64,000 nucleotides of DNA. Origin: an uncultured Clostridia bacterium (GTDB lineage Bacteria; Bacillota; Clostridia; TANB77; CAG-508). The stretch lies in NCBI GenBank assembly GCA_948502395.1, contig CAOPES010000002.1:184002-248001 (forward strand), read 5' to 3'. Made by a program: the position numbers and the translations under genes. Under the pieces are notes generated by a model. It saw only the letters and a list, made by a program, of their open reading frames with translations. It was not told the origin of the DNA and ran no database searches. Position 1 is the first letter of the stretch. Each line of letters begins with the position of its first letter. Positions 42,094-51,056 of this stretch are shown in pieces.

Positions 42094-43227
42094 TCAAATA
42101 AACTCTTCAAACACCAAATTCGCCAAATCCAGTCCCTTATTAGTCAATTTAATATGATTTAAATCAATGACAACCAAACCGTCTTCTACCAACTCATTCA
42201 ACCTATCTCTGTACAAATAAATAGGATTTTGACCAAACTTCTGCTTAAAACTTGCAATATCCACCCCATTTAGCATTCTCAATCCCAGCAACATAAACTC
42301 GTTTTGCTTATCTTCCAAAGTTTGCACTTCTTCAATCTCTTTATTTTCTACATTATTTATATAGTCTTCTATATTATTTCCATTACTAAACCTTGTATCA
42401 TTTAAATACGAATGTGCTGCAACACCTAGGCCTATGTACTCTTTCTGCTTCCAACAATTCATATTATGTTTTGAATACTTATTTTCTTTTGCAAAGTTTG
42501 AAATTTCATAATGTTGATATCCATTCAATTCTAAAATATTTTTCACATACCAATACATTTCCCTTTCTGTCTCTTCATTTGGCAATTCTATTTTTCCTTC
42601 ATCTAATAATTTGGAAATTACTGTTCCTTCTTCGACAATCAAAGAATATACACTTATATGTGTTGCTCCTAGTCTTATCACTTTTTCCAAGCTATCTTTT
42701 AAATCTTTTATCGTTTGATTAGGAAGCCCCAACATCAAGTCAACATTTATATTTTCAAAGCCAACTTCCTTTGCCCTGTTGTAGGTTTCTAAAAATTCTT
42801 CGTATGTGTGAATTCTTCCAATTTGTTTTAATAAATTATTGTTTGTTGTTTGCAACCCAATACTTAACCTATTTATGCCACAGGACTTAAAATCTTGCAA
42901 CTTTTGTTTTGTAACTGTTCCTGGATTTACTTCTATTGCAATTTCTATTTTGTCAAATTTGGTCTCATTGTTTGTTAGTTTACTTTTTAGCTTTTCTATT
43001 AATTCTACAATATATTTACTTTCGATATATGAAGGTGTTCCACCACCTATGTATATTGTTGTAACATTGTATTTTTCAAATTCATATGTGTCTATTTCTT
43101 TTTTTATTGCATTTATGTATTGCTCTTGCTTCTCATTTTTGTTTGCAAATGAAATAAAGTCACAGTAGTAACATTTTTGCTTGCAAAATGGTATATGTAT
43201 GTATATTCCTAATTCTTTTTTATCCAT
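42094..43227 (-). CDS. hemW: Radical SAM protein HemW (HemN-like)
   Basis: 377 residues. The radical-SAM cluster motif is CKQKCYYCDF near 15-24 (CxxxCxxC), followed by IYIGGGTPSYI and the HemN C-terminal domain. HemW is a haem chaperone-type relative of coproporphyrinogen dehydrogenase; the CxxxCxxCxF form with a preceding HIPFC favours HemW. Its start overlaps the whiA stop by 8 bases, so the two are coupled. Confidence 0.92.
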   Translation of the reverse strand: MDKKELGIYIHIPFCKQKCYYCDFISFANKNEKQEQYINAIKKEIDTYEFEKYNVTTIYIGGGTPSYIESKYIVELIEKLKSKLTNNETKFDKIEIAIEVNPGTVTKQKLQDFKSCGINRLSIGLQTTNNNLLKQIGRIHTYEEFLETYNRAKEVGFENINVDLMLGLPNQTIKDLKDSLEKVIRLGATHISVYSLIVEEGTVISKLLDEGKIELPNEETEREMYWYVKNILELNGYQHYEISNFAKENKYSKHNMNCWKQKEYIGLGVAAHSYLNDTRFSNGNNIEDYINNVENKEIEEVQTLEDKQNEFMLLGLRMLNGVDIASFKQKFGQNPIYLYRDRLNELVEDGLVVIDLNHIKLTNKGLDLANLVFEEFI

Positions 43228-44086
43228 TAGCTATCTCCATTATTTTTTTCAGACGATAATTCACACCAGATTTTCCAACTGGTTGTTGTAGCAATTTTCC
43301 CAAGTCTACAAGTGACATATCAGGATTTTCTAGCCTTAGCATTGCTATTTCCTTTAAGTTATCATCTAGCTTATTAAACTTACCTGATTGTTGCAATTTT
43401 CTTATTGCTGCAATTTGCTCAACAGAAGCATTTATCGTTTTATTCAAATTCGCCGCTTCGCAATTTACTAATCTATTTACTTTTCCACGCATTTCTTTTT
43501 GAATTCTGATATCTTCAAAATTCATTACAGCTTTATTGGCTCCTATCAAAGCCAAAAATTTAGAAATTTCTTCTCCTTCTTTTATATAGACTGAATATTT
43601 ATTTTTAGTTACCATCTTTTTAACGTTAACACCTAACTTTTTTAAAAGCTCCACCACTTTTTCTAAATATGTTTCATCATTTAAAACTATTTCTAAATGG
43701 TATTTATTTTCAGGATTATTTATTGAACCTGAGCCCAAGAATATCCCCCTTACAATAGCTCTTAAATACTCTTCCTTACTTTCATTTATTATTTGATTCA
43801 GATTTTCTTTATATGGTATTTTCCCTTCCATATCTTTAACTTTTAGCTTTATTACAAAGTTCTTTCCACTCATCTCTATATTGTGGTTAATATTTAAATT
43901 AGCAAGTAATTTCGAAAATCTATTTATATTATAATCACTTTCTGTTGAAAATTTAATTACATTTTTTGTTGTTTCGTCAATATTTCCAGAAACTAAATAC
44001 CCTAATAATTCATATTTTACAATTTCTTTATTCGCCAAATTACTTGTTTTATTTAATTCTTGTTTTATCTTTGAAGAAAAAGACAT
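43220..44086 (-). CDS. whiA: WhiA, DNA-binding regulator
   Basis: 288 residues: an N-terminal LAGLIDADG-like domain (GYLVSGNIDETTKN, AIVRGIFLGSGSINNPENKYHLEI) and a C-terminal helix-turn-helix (NPDMSLVDLGKLLQQPVGKSGVNYRLKKI in part). In Firmicutes WhiA influences division and chromosome segregation. Start at 44086 follows GGGGGA. A hairpin with GGGACAG/CTGTCCC arms precedes it. Confidence 0.94.
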   Translation of the reverse strand: MSFSSKIKQELNKTSNLANKEIVKYELLGYLVSGNIDETTKNVIKFSTESDYNINRFSKLLANLNINHNIEMSGKNFVIKLKVKDMEGKIPYKENLNQIINESKEEYLRAIVRGIFLGSGSINNPENKYHLEIVLNDETYLEKVVELLKKLGVNVKKMVTKNKYSVYIKEGEEISKFLALIGANKAVMNFEDIRIQKEMRGKVNRLVNCEAANLNKTINASVEQIAAIRKLQQSGKFNKLDDNLKEIAMLRLENPDMSLVDLGKLLQQPVGKSGVNYRLKKIMEIANG

Positions 44087-44104
44087 TTTACTTCCCCCTT
44101 TTTT

Positions 44105-44168
44105 AGACTTTTTGGGACAGGTCAAAAAAATCTCGCTCGCGGACGTTTTTGGCCTGTCCCAAAAAGTT
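44105..44168. repeat. REP-like hairpin between prmC and whiA
   Basis: CTTTTTGGGACAGG-TCAAAAA and its complement TTTTTGGC-CTGTCCCAAAAAG enclose TCTCGCTCGCGGACG. A full hairpin version of the GGGAC/GTCCC family; the half-copy at 20585-20612 matches one arm. Confidence 0.8.
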
Positions 44169-44984
44169 TCACGATAGTTTAGTTACAATAACTCTATCGT
44201 TTTCGTATAAATCCTTTTTACAATATATGTCTATATATTTTTTCTCATTTTGGATTAAGTCTATTACATCTTGCTTTTGGTCATAACCTATTTCTAGGCA
44301 TAAATATCCATTAAATTTTAGATATTCATCACTATTATGTATTATTTTTCTATAAAAATCTAGTCCGTCATATCCGCCGTCTAATGCTATTTCTGGCTCT
44401 TTCTGTACTTCATTGTCTAGTGTTTTTATAATTTCTCTTTTTATATATGGCGGGTTGGATACTATGATGTCATACTTTTCTTTTGCTAGATTTTGGAATA
44501 GATTAGATTCTACAAATGTAATTTGATTTTCTACGTTGTTTTTCTTTGCATTTGTTTTTGCTATATTTAAAGCTTTTTTGCTGATGTCTACTGCTGTTAT
44601 CTTACTATTTTCTACGTATTTTGCAAGTGATACAGCTATTGCTCCACTTCCTGTACATAGGTCTAGTATTTTTTTTGCGTTTATTTTTTTCGCTATTTTA
44701 ATTACTTCTTCTACTAAGATTTCTGTATCAGGTCTTGGGATTAAGACATCGTTATTTACGTAGAAATTCATTTTCATAAATTCTTGGGAGTGTGTTATAT
44801 GTTGTATTGGAATCCCTTTTGTTAATTTTTTTATCGCTTTAAAATAGTCTACTTCTTGTCTTAGTGTTAATTGTTGATTGTCATATACAATTAGATATTG
44901 TCTTGGTTTGTCTAATATAAATTGCATTAATAATCTTGATTTTAAGTTGGGTTCACTTATTCCATTATTTTTTAAATCAATCAT
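44169..44984 (-). CDS. prmC: Release-factor glutamine methyltransferase
   Basis: 271 residues: N-terminal helical domain, SAM site KILDLCTGSGAIAVSLAKY and the catalytic NPPY motif (IIVSNPPYIKREI). Methylates the GGQ glutamine of RF1 and RF2. It leads prmC-whiA-hemW-rimI. Of interest because termination competes with frameshifting, but nothing is unusual in this protein. Confidence 0.95.
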   Translation of the reverse strand: MIDLKNNGISEPNLKSRLLMQFILDKPRQYLIVYDNQQLTLRQEVDYFKAIKKLTKGIPIQHITHSQEFMKMNFYVNNDVLIPRPDTEILVEEVIKIAKKINAKKILDLCTGSGAIAVSLAKYVENSKITAVDISKKALNIAKTNAKKNNVENQITFVESNLFQNLAKEKYDIIVSNPPYIKREIIKTLDNEVQKEPEIALDGGYDGLDFYRKIIHNSDEYLKFNGYLCLEIGYDQKQDVIDLIQNEKKYIDIYCKKDLYENDRVIVTKLS

Positions 44985-45048
44985 TCCGCTTTCTTAAAAC
45001 TTCTTTTATAGTCATACACACTCCCCCTTTCAGTAACAATGGGTATAT

Positions 45049-46842
45049 TTAGTCTTCAAAAAAACTTTCAAATTCTTCTTCATTAACCTTTTCTTTTTCT
45101 AGTAACGCATTAGCAATAAGGTCAAGTTTATCTCTATGCTCTTTAAGCAATGTTTGAGCATCATTATAGGCAGTATCAATTAAACGTTTAACTTCAAGAC
45201 CAATCTTATCGCCAATATTTTCTCCAAACATTTGGATTTCATATGGTTCTTGGCCTTGGAAATCAATTGGTCCTAGAGTATCACTCATTCCATACTTAGT
45301 TACCATATCTCTTGCAATCTTTGTTGCAACTTCAATATCATTGCTAGCTCCTGTTGAAATGTCATCTAAAACTAATTTTTCAGCAGCTCTACCACCTAAT
45401 AAGGCAATCAATTTTTCTTGCATTTCTGTTTTAGAAATATAATATTTGTCTTCATCAGACTTATACATAGTATATCCGCCAGCGACACCCCTTGGTATGA
45501 TAGATACTTCTTTCACATTTGTTTGTGTTGGCAAATATCTGCTAACAACTGCGTGGCCAGCTTCATGATATGCTGTTAATTTTTTATCTTTTTCAGAATA
45601 TTTTCTTTCACGTTTTTCTAATCCAACAGTAACCTTTTTAATTGCTTCTTCAATGTCATCATTTTCAATATCTTCATGTTTATTTTTAGTTGCAATTATT
45701 GCTGCCTCATTTAATATGTTTTCTAGCTCCGCACCTGTAAATCCAGCTGTATCTTCTGCAATACTTTCTAAGTTTACATTCTCTGACATTTTCTTGTCTT
45801 TTGAATGAATTTTTAATATATCTAATCTTCCTTTTAAATCAGGTGTAGGAATTGTTATTTGTCTATCAAATCTTCCTGGTCTAAGTAATGCTTTATCTAA
45901 CATTTCTGGTCTGTTTGTTGCAGCTAACACAATAATTGTTTCTTCTGAACTAAAACCATCCATTTCAACTAGTAATTGGTTTAAAGTTTGGTTATTCTCT
46001 GTTTCTGCTCCACTGTTTGATGTCCTTCTTGAGCCTATTGCATCTATTTCGTCTATAAATACTATACAAGGTGCTAATTTTCTTGCTTTTTCAAACAATT
46101 TTCTAACACGTGACGCTCCCAAACCTGCAAACATTTCTATAAACTCTGAACCACTCATTGATATAAATGGAACATCTGCCTCTCCTGCAATTGCTTTTGC
46201 AATTAAAGTCTTTCCTGTACCTGGCTTTCCATATAGCAAAACACCCTTTGGTATTCTTGCTCCCATTTTTGTATATCTTTCTGGTCTTTTTAGAAAATCT
46301 ACTATTTCAACCATTTCAGCCTTTTCTTCTTCAAGACCTGCAACATCATCAAACTTTATTTTTGTCTTTCTTTCTGTATCATCATAAACTTTACCTTTTT
46401 CACCTAATCCTTGCATTTTAAAAATCATAACAAATAATGCAACCATTATAGCTGTTGGTAAAAAAGATATTATGAAACTTGGTACTTGTGCCATAAAACT
46501 TCTTGGCTTTTGAATTAACTCAATTTCATTTCCTTCCGCTACTTTTGTTTGAACTAAGCCCATAAAACTTTCAACATTTGGCACTATTGATGTTTTTTCC
46601 TCTTCCTCATTTTTCATTTTAACTTTAAGTGTTGTACTACCTGTTGTCATTTCTATCTTTTCAATATTTCCATATGATAATTCTTTTATTAAATCTGTAT
46701 ATGCAACTGTTTTTTCATCTTCTTTATCTTTATTCTTTACTAGATAAAAACCTAAACCTGCAATTAATACTACTAATAAAATCAATGCAAGTATAAACAT
46801 AAGATTTTTATTCTTCTTTTTATTGTTATCTTTCCTGTTCAT
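45049..46842 (-). CDS. ftsH: ATP-dependent zinc metalloprotease FtsH
   Basis: 597 residues. Two membrane helices (about 13-35 and 110-135), AAA+ module with GKPGTGKTLIAKAIAG, FIDEIDAIG and RPGRFDR, and the zinc site HEAGHAV followed by the M41 domain. Degrades membrane and regulatory proteins. Starts directly beside a large REP-like hairpin. Ends with an acidic tail. Confidence 0.97.
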   Translation of the reverse strand: MNRKDNNKKKNKNLMFILALILLVVLIAGLGFYLVKNKDKEDEKTVAYTDLIKELSYGNIEKIEMTTGSTTLKVKMKNEEEEKTSIVPNVESFMGLVQTKVAEGNEIELIQKPRSFMAQVPSFIISFLPTAIMVALFVMIFKMQGLGEKGKVYDDTERKTKIKFDDVAGLEEEKAEMVEIVDFLKRPERYTKMGARIPKGVLLYGKPGTGKTLIAKAIAGEADVPFISMSGSEFIEMFAGLGASRVRKLFEKARKLAPCIVFIDEIDAIGSRRTSNSGAETENNQTLNQLLVEMDGFSSEETIIVLAATNRPEMLDKALLRPGRFDRQITIPTPDLKGRLDILKIHSKDKKMSENVNLESIAEDTAGFTGAELENILNEAAIIATKNKHEDIENDDIEEAIKKVTVGLEKRERKYSEKDKKLTAYHEAGHAVVSRYLPTQTNVKEVSIIPRGVAGGYTMYKSDEDKYYISKTEMQEKLIALLGGRAAEKLVLDDISTGASNDIEVATKIARDMVTKYGMSDTLGPIDFQGQEPYEIQMFGENIGDKIGLEVKRLIDTAYNDAQTLLKEHRDKLDLIANALLEKEKVNEEEFESFFED

Positions 46843-46855
46843 TTTTCCTCCTTAT

Positions 46856-46955
46856 AAATTGCCATTGGGGACGGACCTTTTTGGCAATTTTTTGCCATTT
46901 AGGTCCGTCCCTGTTGGCAATTTTTTGCCAAAAAGGTCCGTCCCCAGTGGCAATA
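46856..46955. repeat. Large REP-like palindrome, TTGCCA...GGACGG type, one and a half copies
   Basis: Three TTGCCA/TGGCAA hairpin arms with GGGGACGGACC, GGTCCGTCCC and GGTCCGTCCCC in alternating orientation. Same family as 34077-34142. It fills the gap between ftsH and the DUF1189 gene. Confidence 0.85.
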
Positions 46956-46958
46956 TTT

Positions 46959-47996
46959 TTATGCGTTTGAGCCTTCTTGACCATCTGGTATATTTGCGTT
47001 TTCTTCTTCTTTGTCTTTTTTCTTACGTTCTTTTTTCTCTTTTTCTTGTCTATTCTTATTTTCTTCTTCCTGTTTTTGCTCTCTAATCACTTTTTCCGCT
47101 TCTAATATTTTCATCAATTCCATTTGTTTGTTTATTATGTCAGTTTTCAAAATTAGTATCGCTGCAACTAGGTAAATTGCTGCAACTGCTACATACATTA
47201 CTTGGAAGTATGTTATTGTGAATGGTACAAATACATTTATTGCTATATAAATCATATTTAATATTATTGATAATGTTAAAGCATATACTGACATATTGTA
47301 TATTGCTACATATCTCATTTTTATTCCTGCTAATTTAGTTGTTATATATCCAAAGAAACTTAGTAATAGCGTATCTGCTAATATTGATATTGCATACATG
47401 CTAAATGCATAGATAAATAATACTATAAATAAACTTACATAAACACTTATAATGCTGGTTCCTGTGGTATAATTTAGTATTGTTTGCTTGTTGAATTCCT
47501 TTATTCCTATTGGTTCAAGTGTTTCTTTATAGTTATATGTTAGAGTTCCTGATATTGAAGAGTTTTTTATTATTAATCTGTCTTTTAATATTACAATTCC
47601 ATTTTCTTCTTGTGTAATAGTGTTTGTATATTGATTTACTTGTGTTTCTTCTAATTCGTTTGTGTTTATAATTACTGTTCCGAACATAGAATTTTCTTTT
47701 GGAATTGTAATTTCGTTTTCGCTATTTACTGTAAGCATTCCTTCGTTGTAAGTGATTTCTGGGAATTCGTCTTTTAAGTATTTTGCTCCGTCTTGTACGA
47801 TGTTATTAATTTGATATATTGTTCCTAAGCTAATTATTATTGCTAATGTTGCTGTTATTTTTAGAAAATAACTCACAGCTTTGCTTAGTCCTTGTGCTGC
47901 CATGTCTGGATACTTTTCTATTTTTGTGATAGAGTACCACACTTTTTTAAAAAATCCTATTTTAGATTGTTTATTTTCTGTTCTTTCTGTTTCCAT
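46959..47996 (-). CDS. DUF1189-family membrane protein
   Basis: 345 residues. Hydrophobic helices near 45-65, 185-210, 225-250, 255-275 and 280-300 with an extracellular domain between the first two (about 70-170). The start FFKKVWYSITKIEKYPDMA and the layout match DUF1189 proteins of Firmicutes, function unknown (some resemble maltodextrin-permease-like proteins). The tail is Lys/Glu-rich (REKEKKERKKKDKEEEN-like). Its ATG at 47996 abuts the recoded alr stop at 47997, consistent with translational coupling. Confidence 0.85.
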   Translation of the reverse strand: METERTENKQSKIGFFKKVWYSITKIEKYPDMAAQGLSKAVSYFLKITATLAIIISLGTIYQINNIVQDGAKYLKDEFPEITYNEGMLTVNSENEITIPKENSMFGTVIINTNELEETQVNQYTNTITQEENGIVILKDRLIIKNSSISGTLTYNYKETLEPIGIKEFNKQTILNYTTGTSIISVYVSLFIVLFIYAFSMYAISILADTLLLSFFGYITTKLAGIKMRYVAIYNMSVYALTLSIILNMIYIAINVFVPFTITYFQVMYVAVAAIYLVAAILILKTDIINKQMELMKILEAEKVIREQKQEEENKNRQEKEKKERKKKDKEEENANIPDGQEGSNA

Positions 47997-49116
47997 TTAT
48001 CTGTACTCCCTTCTTACACTAGAATCTACAAACTTTGTGTTTACTCCGGATTGTAACTTTGTCTCCTATTTTGATGTCTTTACCTGTTATATCACATGTA
48101 ATGTGATATGTCCCAACTCTTCCTAATACTTTGCATTTTTGATCATTTATTTTTACATATAAAGCTTCTTTTTTGAAGAAATCTTTAAATGCTCCTACAA
48201 AATATCTTAGCTTGTCCACTTTTCTAAACATATCTTTTCCATTTGTTATGTTCATTCCATTCATATATCCCACTGGAATTATTGCGACTTTGGTTGTCTT
48301 TTTAGTTGTATATGTGTTTGAATAACCTATATTAAATCCTTTTGGTAATTCTTTAATTTCTGATACTTGTGCTTCTAGATGTGCTATTTTTTTTAGGCCT
48401 ATGTGGTCTTGAAATGCAAGTCTTCCTAAAAATGCTGAACCAATTCTTACAGCATTTAAGTGCATATTTGGATATTTTATAAATGCTGATGAGTTGCATA
48501 CATGTAGCATTCCTGGATTTATATCATTCATTTTTAATACTTCAATTGTATCAATAAATCTTTTAAATTGTTCTTTTGTGTATTTTTCATCAAAAAAGCT
48601 AAGTGAAAAGTGCGTAAACGTTCCTTCTATTTTGATATTTTTAGTTTCTTTTATTGCTTCTACTATTTTCTCTTTTTGACTATATATAAATCCATATCTG
48701 CCAAAGCCTGTGTCGATTTTTAAGTGTACTTTAATTTGTTTTTTTAGTTCTTTTCCTATTTTGTCAACAGCTGTTATGTCTTCTTTTGAACCAATTGTTA
48801 ATGTTATGTTGTTTTGGATTAAGATTTTAATATCTTTTTCTATTGCTGTTGCTGACAACATTAATATTTCTTCTTTTATTCCTGCTTCTCTTAGTTTAAG
48901 TGCTTCTTCTACTGTTGCTACTGCAAATTTTGATATTCCATTATCTATTAGGATTTTTGTAAGTTCTACAATTCCTAATCCATATCCATTTGCTTTTACT
49001 ACTGCTATTATTTTTAGGCTATTTCCATTGTCATCTTTTCCTGTTTTTTCTGCATATTCTTTTATTTTTTCTATATTGTGTTTTAAATCTTCTTTTTTTA
49101 TTACTAAGGTATTCAC
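47997..49116 (-). CDS. alr: Alanine racemase, C-terminus reached by a +1 shift at CGGA
   Basis: PLP enzyme giving D-alanine for peptidoglycan. The start is GTG at 49116 (VNTLVIKKEDL) after AAGGAG. PLP lysine in IAVVKANGYGLG, then HLKIDTGFGRYGF and GRVGTYHITCDITGKDIKIGD. At 48048-48045 the zero frame reads ATC CGG AGT and ends RSKHKVCRF at 48019. Skipping the C gives GGA GTA AAC and ends VDSSVRREYR, the usual end of clostridial alanine racemases, with the stop at 47997 touching the next start codon. One of five CGGA cases in the window. Confidence 0.9.
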
Positions 49117-49180
49117 TTTTTTACTCCTTATTTTGATTTGTATTATCACTATTTTAGGATTTCCCTTTTTCTAATTGTAG

Positions 49181-50239
49181 TTATTTCAGAAGTTTTCTTT
49201 TGATTTGTCTTATTGTTCTAAATGCTTTTTCTGAGAAACGATATAATTTGTATGTGATTGGTTTGTATGGTATATATATTTCTCCTATAAATTCTGTGAA
49301 TGTTGCTCCAAATCCTTGTTTAAATCTATATAATCCATATTGTGGATGATTTTCGTCTACTACTCCTGATACTCCCCTGAAATCATATACATCATCTTTT
49401 CTTGCTATTGCCATTTTTATCATTTCCCATTGTAGTAAATAGTTTGGCATTAAGTTTCTATGTTGGTTACTACTTGCTCCATATAAATACCATGTTTTGT
49501 TTCCATAGAATATTGGTATTACTCCTGATATTGGCTTTCCTTCATAATATGCCATTAGTAGTTTCATATGGTTTGGTCCTAATTCGTCATACATTTTTTC
49601 AAAATATTCTAATGGTCTTATGATAAAACCGTCTCTTTTTCCTGTTTCTACCATTATTTTGTGGAAGTCTTTTAAGTCTTCTCTTGTTCCTTCTTTTATT
49701 TCAACTCCTTTTTTGGCTGCTAGTCTTATGTTGTATCTCCACTTTTGTTTGAAACCTGCCATTACTTCGTCTTCTGTTTTATCTTTTATGTCTAATCTAA
49801 ATACATACCTTGGTTGTATTTCATCTTTGAAGTCTTTGGCGTCATCTTTTATTTTGTATCCTAAGTTTGTTGCTACGTCTCTAAATGTTTCGTCATCACT
49901 TAGTATATCTGGTTCTATTCTTAATACTATTGCTTTATATTTTTTTGCTAGTTCTTTTGCTCCGTCTGTTAGTTGTTTCATTACTGATATGTCGTGTATG
50001 TCACATACTGGTCCTCTTGATGAGTACATTATGTTCCCAAATATCGGCATTTTTCTTATTAGCACACATAGTGAGCCTATGATGTTTCCGTCTTCATCTT
50101 CTGCTAAGATTACTTCTGGTTTCCAGTATGGCTTTTTTACTTCTGCCCATTCTAGTGATTGTTGAAAGTTACATCTTTCATGGCTCTCTAAGAATTTTTT
50201 ATATTTACTTTTCGATTCTTCGTCGTCTACAAATCTCAT
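49181..50239 (-). CDS. FemAB-like aminoacyltransferase
   Basis: 352 residues of the FemABX/lipid II aminoacyltransferase family: QSLEWAEVKKPYWKPEV, YSSRGPVCDIHD, QKWRYNIRLAAKKGVEI and a C-terminal YDFRGVSGVVDENHPQYGLYRFKQGFG (split GNAT folds). These proteins add amino acids from aminoacyl-tRNA to peptidoglycan precursors. It lacks the coiled-coil insertion of some FemA proteins. Next to alr, which fits a cell-wall role. Confidence 0.88.
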   Translation of the reverse strand: MRFVDDEESKSKYKKFLESHERCNFQQSLEWAEVKKPYWKPEVILAEDEDGNIIGSLCVLIRKMPIFGNIMYSSRGPVCDIHDISVMKQLTDGAKELAKKYKAIVLRIEPDILSDDETFRDVATNLGYKIKDDAKDFKDEIQPRYVFRLDIKDKTEDEVMAGFKQKWRYNIRLAAKKGVEIKEGTREDLKDFHKIMVETGKRDGFIIRPLEYFEKMYDELGPNHMKLLMAYYEGKPISGVIPIFYGNKTWYLYGASSNQHRNLMPNYLLQWEMIKMAIARKDDVYDFRGVSGVVDENHPQYGLYRFKQGFGATFTEFIGEIYIPYKPITYKLYRFSEKAFRTIRQIKRKLLK

Positions 50240-50367
50240 TTGTTTTTTTGTCCTCCTAATTTATTATTTACATTACATTCGTATTTTACACTAATTTACG
50301 AAAATTTACAAGGGATTATAGTGTTTTTTTAATATACAAAAAAAACGACTTGTTAGTCGTTTATGCT

Positions 50368-50441
<74 letters not shown>

Positions 50442-50451
50442 ATATTTAATT

Positions 50452-50567
50452 ATCTATAATTGTTAGAGTTTGGAGCAGGTAGTGGGAATCGAACCCACGT
50501 CATTAGCTTGGAAGGCTAAGGTTCTACCATTGAACTACACCTGCAATTGCCCCTAACAATTATAGAT
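50452..50567. repeat. 15-bp perfect inverted repeat flanking the second tRNA-Gly
   Basis: ATCTATAATTGTTAG at 50452-50466 and its exact complement at 50553-50567 enclose the tRNA. In the transcript this forms a stem with the tRNA as its loop, as in tRNA precursor processing sites. Confidence 0.85.
50471..50544 (-). tRNA. tRNA-Gly (anticodon UCC), copy 2
   Basis: Same as copy 1 except the anticodon stem, TTAGC/GCTAA, two compensated base pairs. Loop CTTCCAA (anticodon TCC). CCA encoded. It is bracketed by a 15-bp inverted repeat (50452-50466 and 50553-50567). Confidence 0.94.
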
Positions 50568-50635
50568 TATAAAGGTTTTTTTGTCGTTTGTCAATACTAA
50601 TTTTAAAATTTTTTCAATTTTTTTATTTTATGCAA

Positions 50636-50672
50636 AAAACAACATTTTCTCAATTGAGAAAATGTTGCTTTC
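50636..50672 (-). terminator. Terminator after the 99-residue gene
   Basis: AACATTTTCTCAATTGAGAA with the complementary rest forms a perfect palindrome of 26 bases; a T-rich tail follows on the minus strand. Confidence 0.8.
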
Positions 50673-50685
50673 CATTACTGAATTG

Positions 50686-50985
50686 TTACCATCTAATTAT
50701 CATTTTAGTAACTAATGCTCGCTTCTTCGTAATATAAGAGCTACTGACTCTATAACCTCGTGCTTCCAAATATCTTCGTATTTTACCATAACTATCCCCC
50801 CATCCAGCACTTCTCTTCAACATATGGCATTGTCTTTTCCCTCTTGCACAAGCTCTTTCTATTTCCATTTCAATGACTCTTATTTCCTTTTCAATGTGTC
50901 TTATCTCTTTTTCATTAATCTCCTTTTCTCTCCGTGCCTTCTGATTTGATTTAGAAATTTCTCTTGCTTCTTCTGCTGTTAACAT
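50686..50985 (-). CDS. Hypothetical 99-residue basic accessory protein
   Basis: Not recognised. Start at 50985 (MLTAEEAREISKSNQ) because AGGAGG precedes it; the longer frame to 51072 crosses the promoter. The N-terminal 60 residues are a charged helix; the C-terminal part (GWGDSYGKIRRYLEARGY, SSSYITKK) is basic. Proteins starting MLTA(E/K)EAREIS are common in clostridial phages and plasmids. It has an in-frame CGG arginine (50932-50934) followed by A, yet the zero-frame reading stays coherent and the +1 reading stops within ten codons. Own promoter and terminator. Confidence 0.65.
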   Translation of the reverse strand: MLTAEEAREISKSNQKARREKEINEKEIRHIEKEIRVIEMEIERACARGKRQCHMLKRSAGWGDSYGKIRRYLEARGYRVSSSYITKKRALVTKMIIRW

Positions 50986-51024
50986 ATGGTAACCTCCTAT
51001 AATCTCACCTTGTGAGCTATTGAT

Positions 51025-51053
51025 ATTGTAACACTTTTTACATAATGTGTCAA
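51025..51053 (-). promoter_or_regulatory. Promoter of the 99-residue gene
   Basis: TTGACA (51053-51048), 17 bases, TACAAT (51030-51025). The spacer has ATGTAAA starting at its fifth base, the same offset as at 17472 and 19877. Confidence 0.8.
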
Positions 51054-51056
51054 ACT

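Noticed and set aside
50926..50940. A sixth CGGA recoding site in the 99-residue gene
   Set aside because: The zero frame stays coherent to a normal end, while the +1 frame stops within ten codons; the gene is accessory and uses CGG as arginine.
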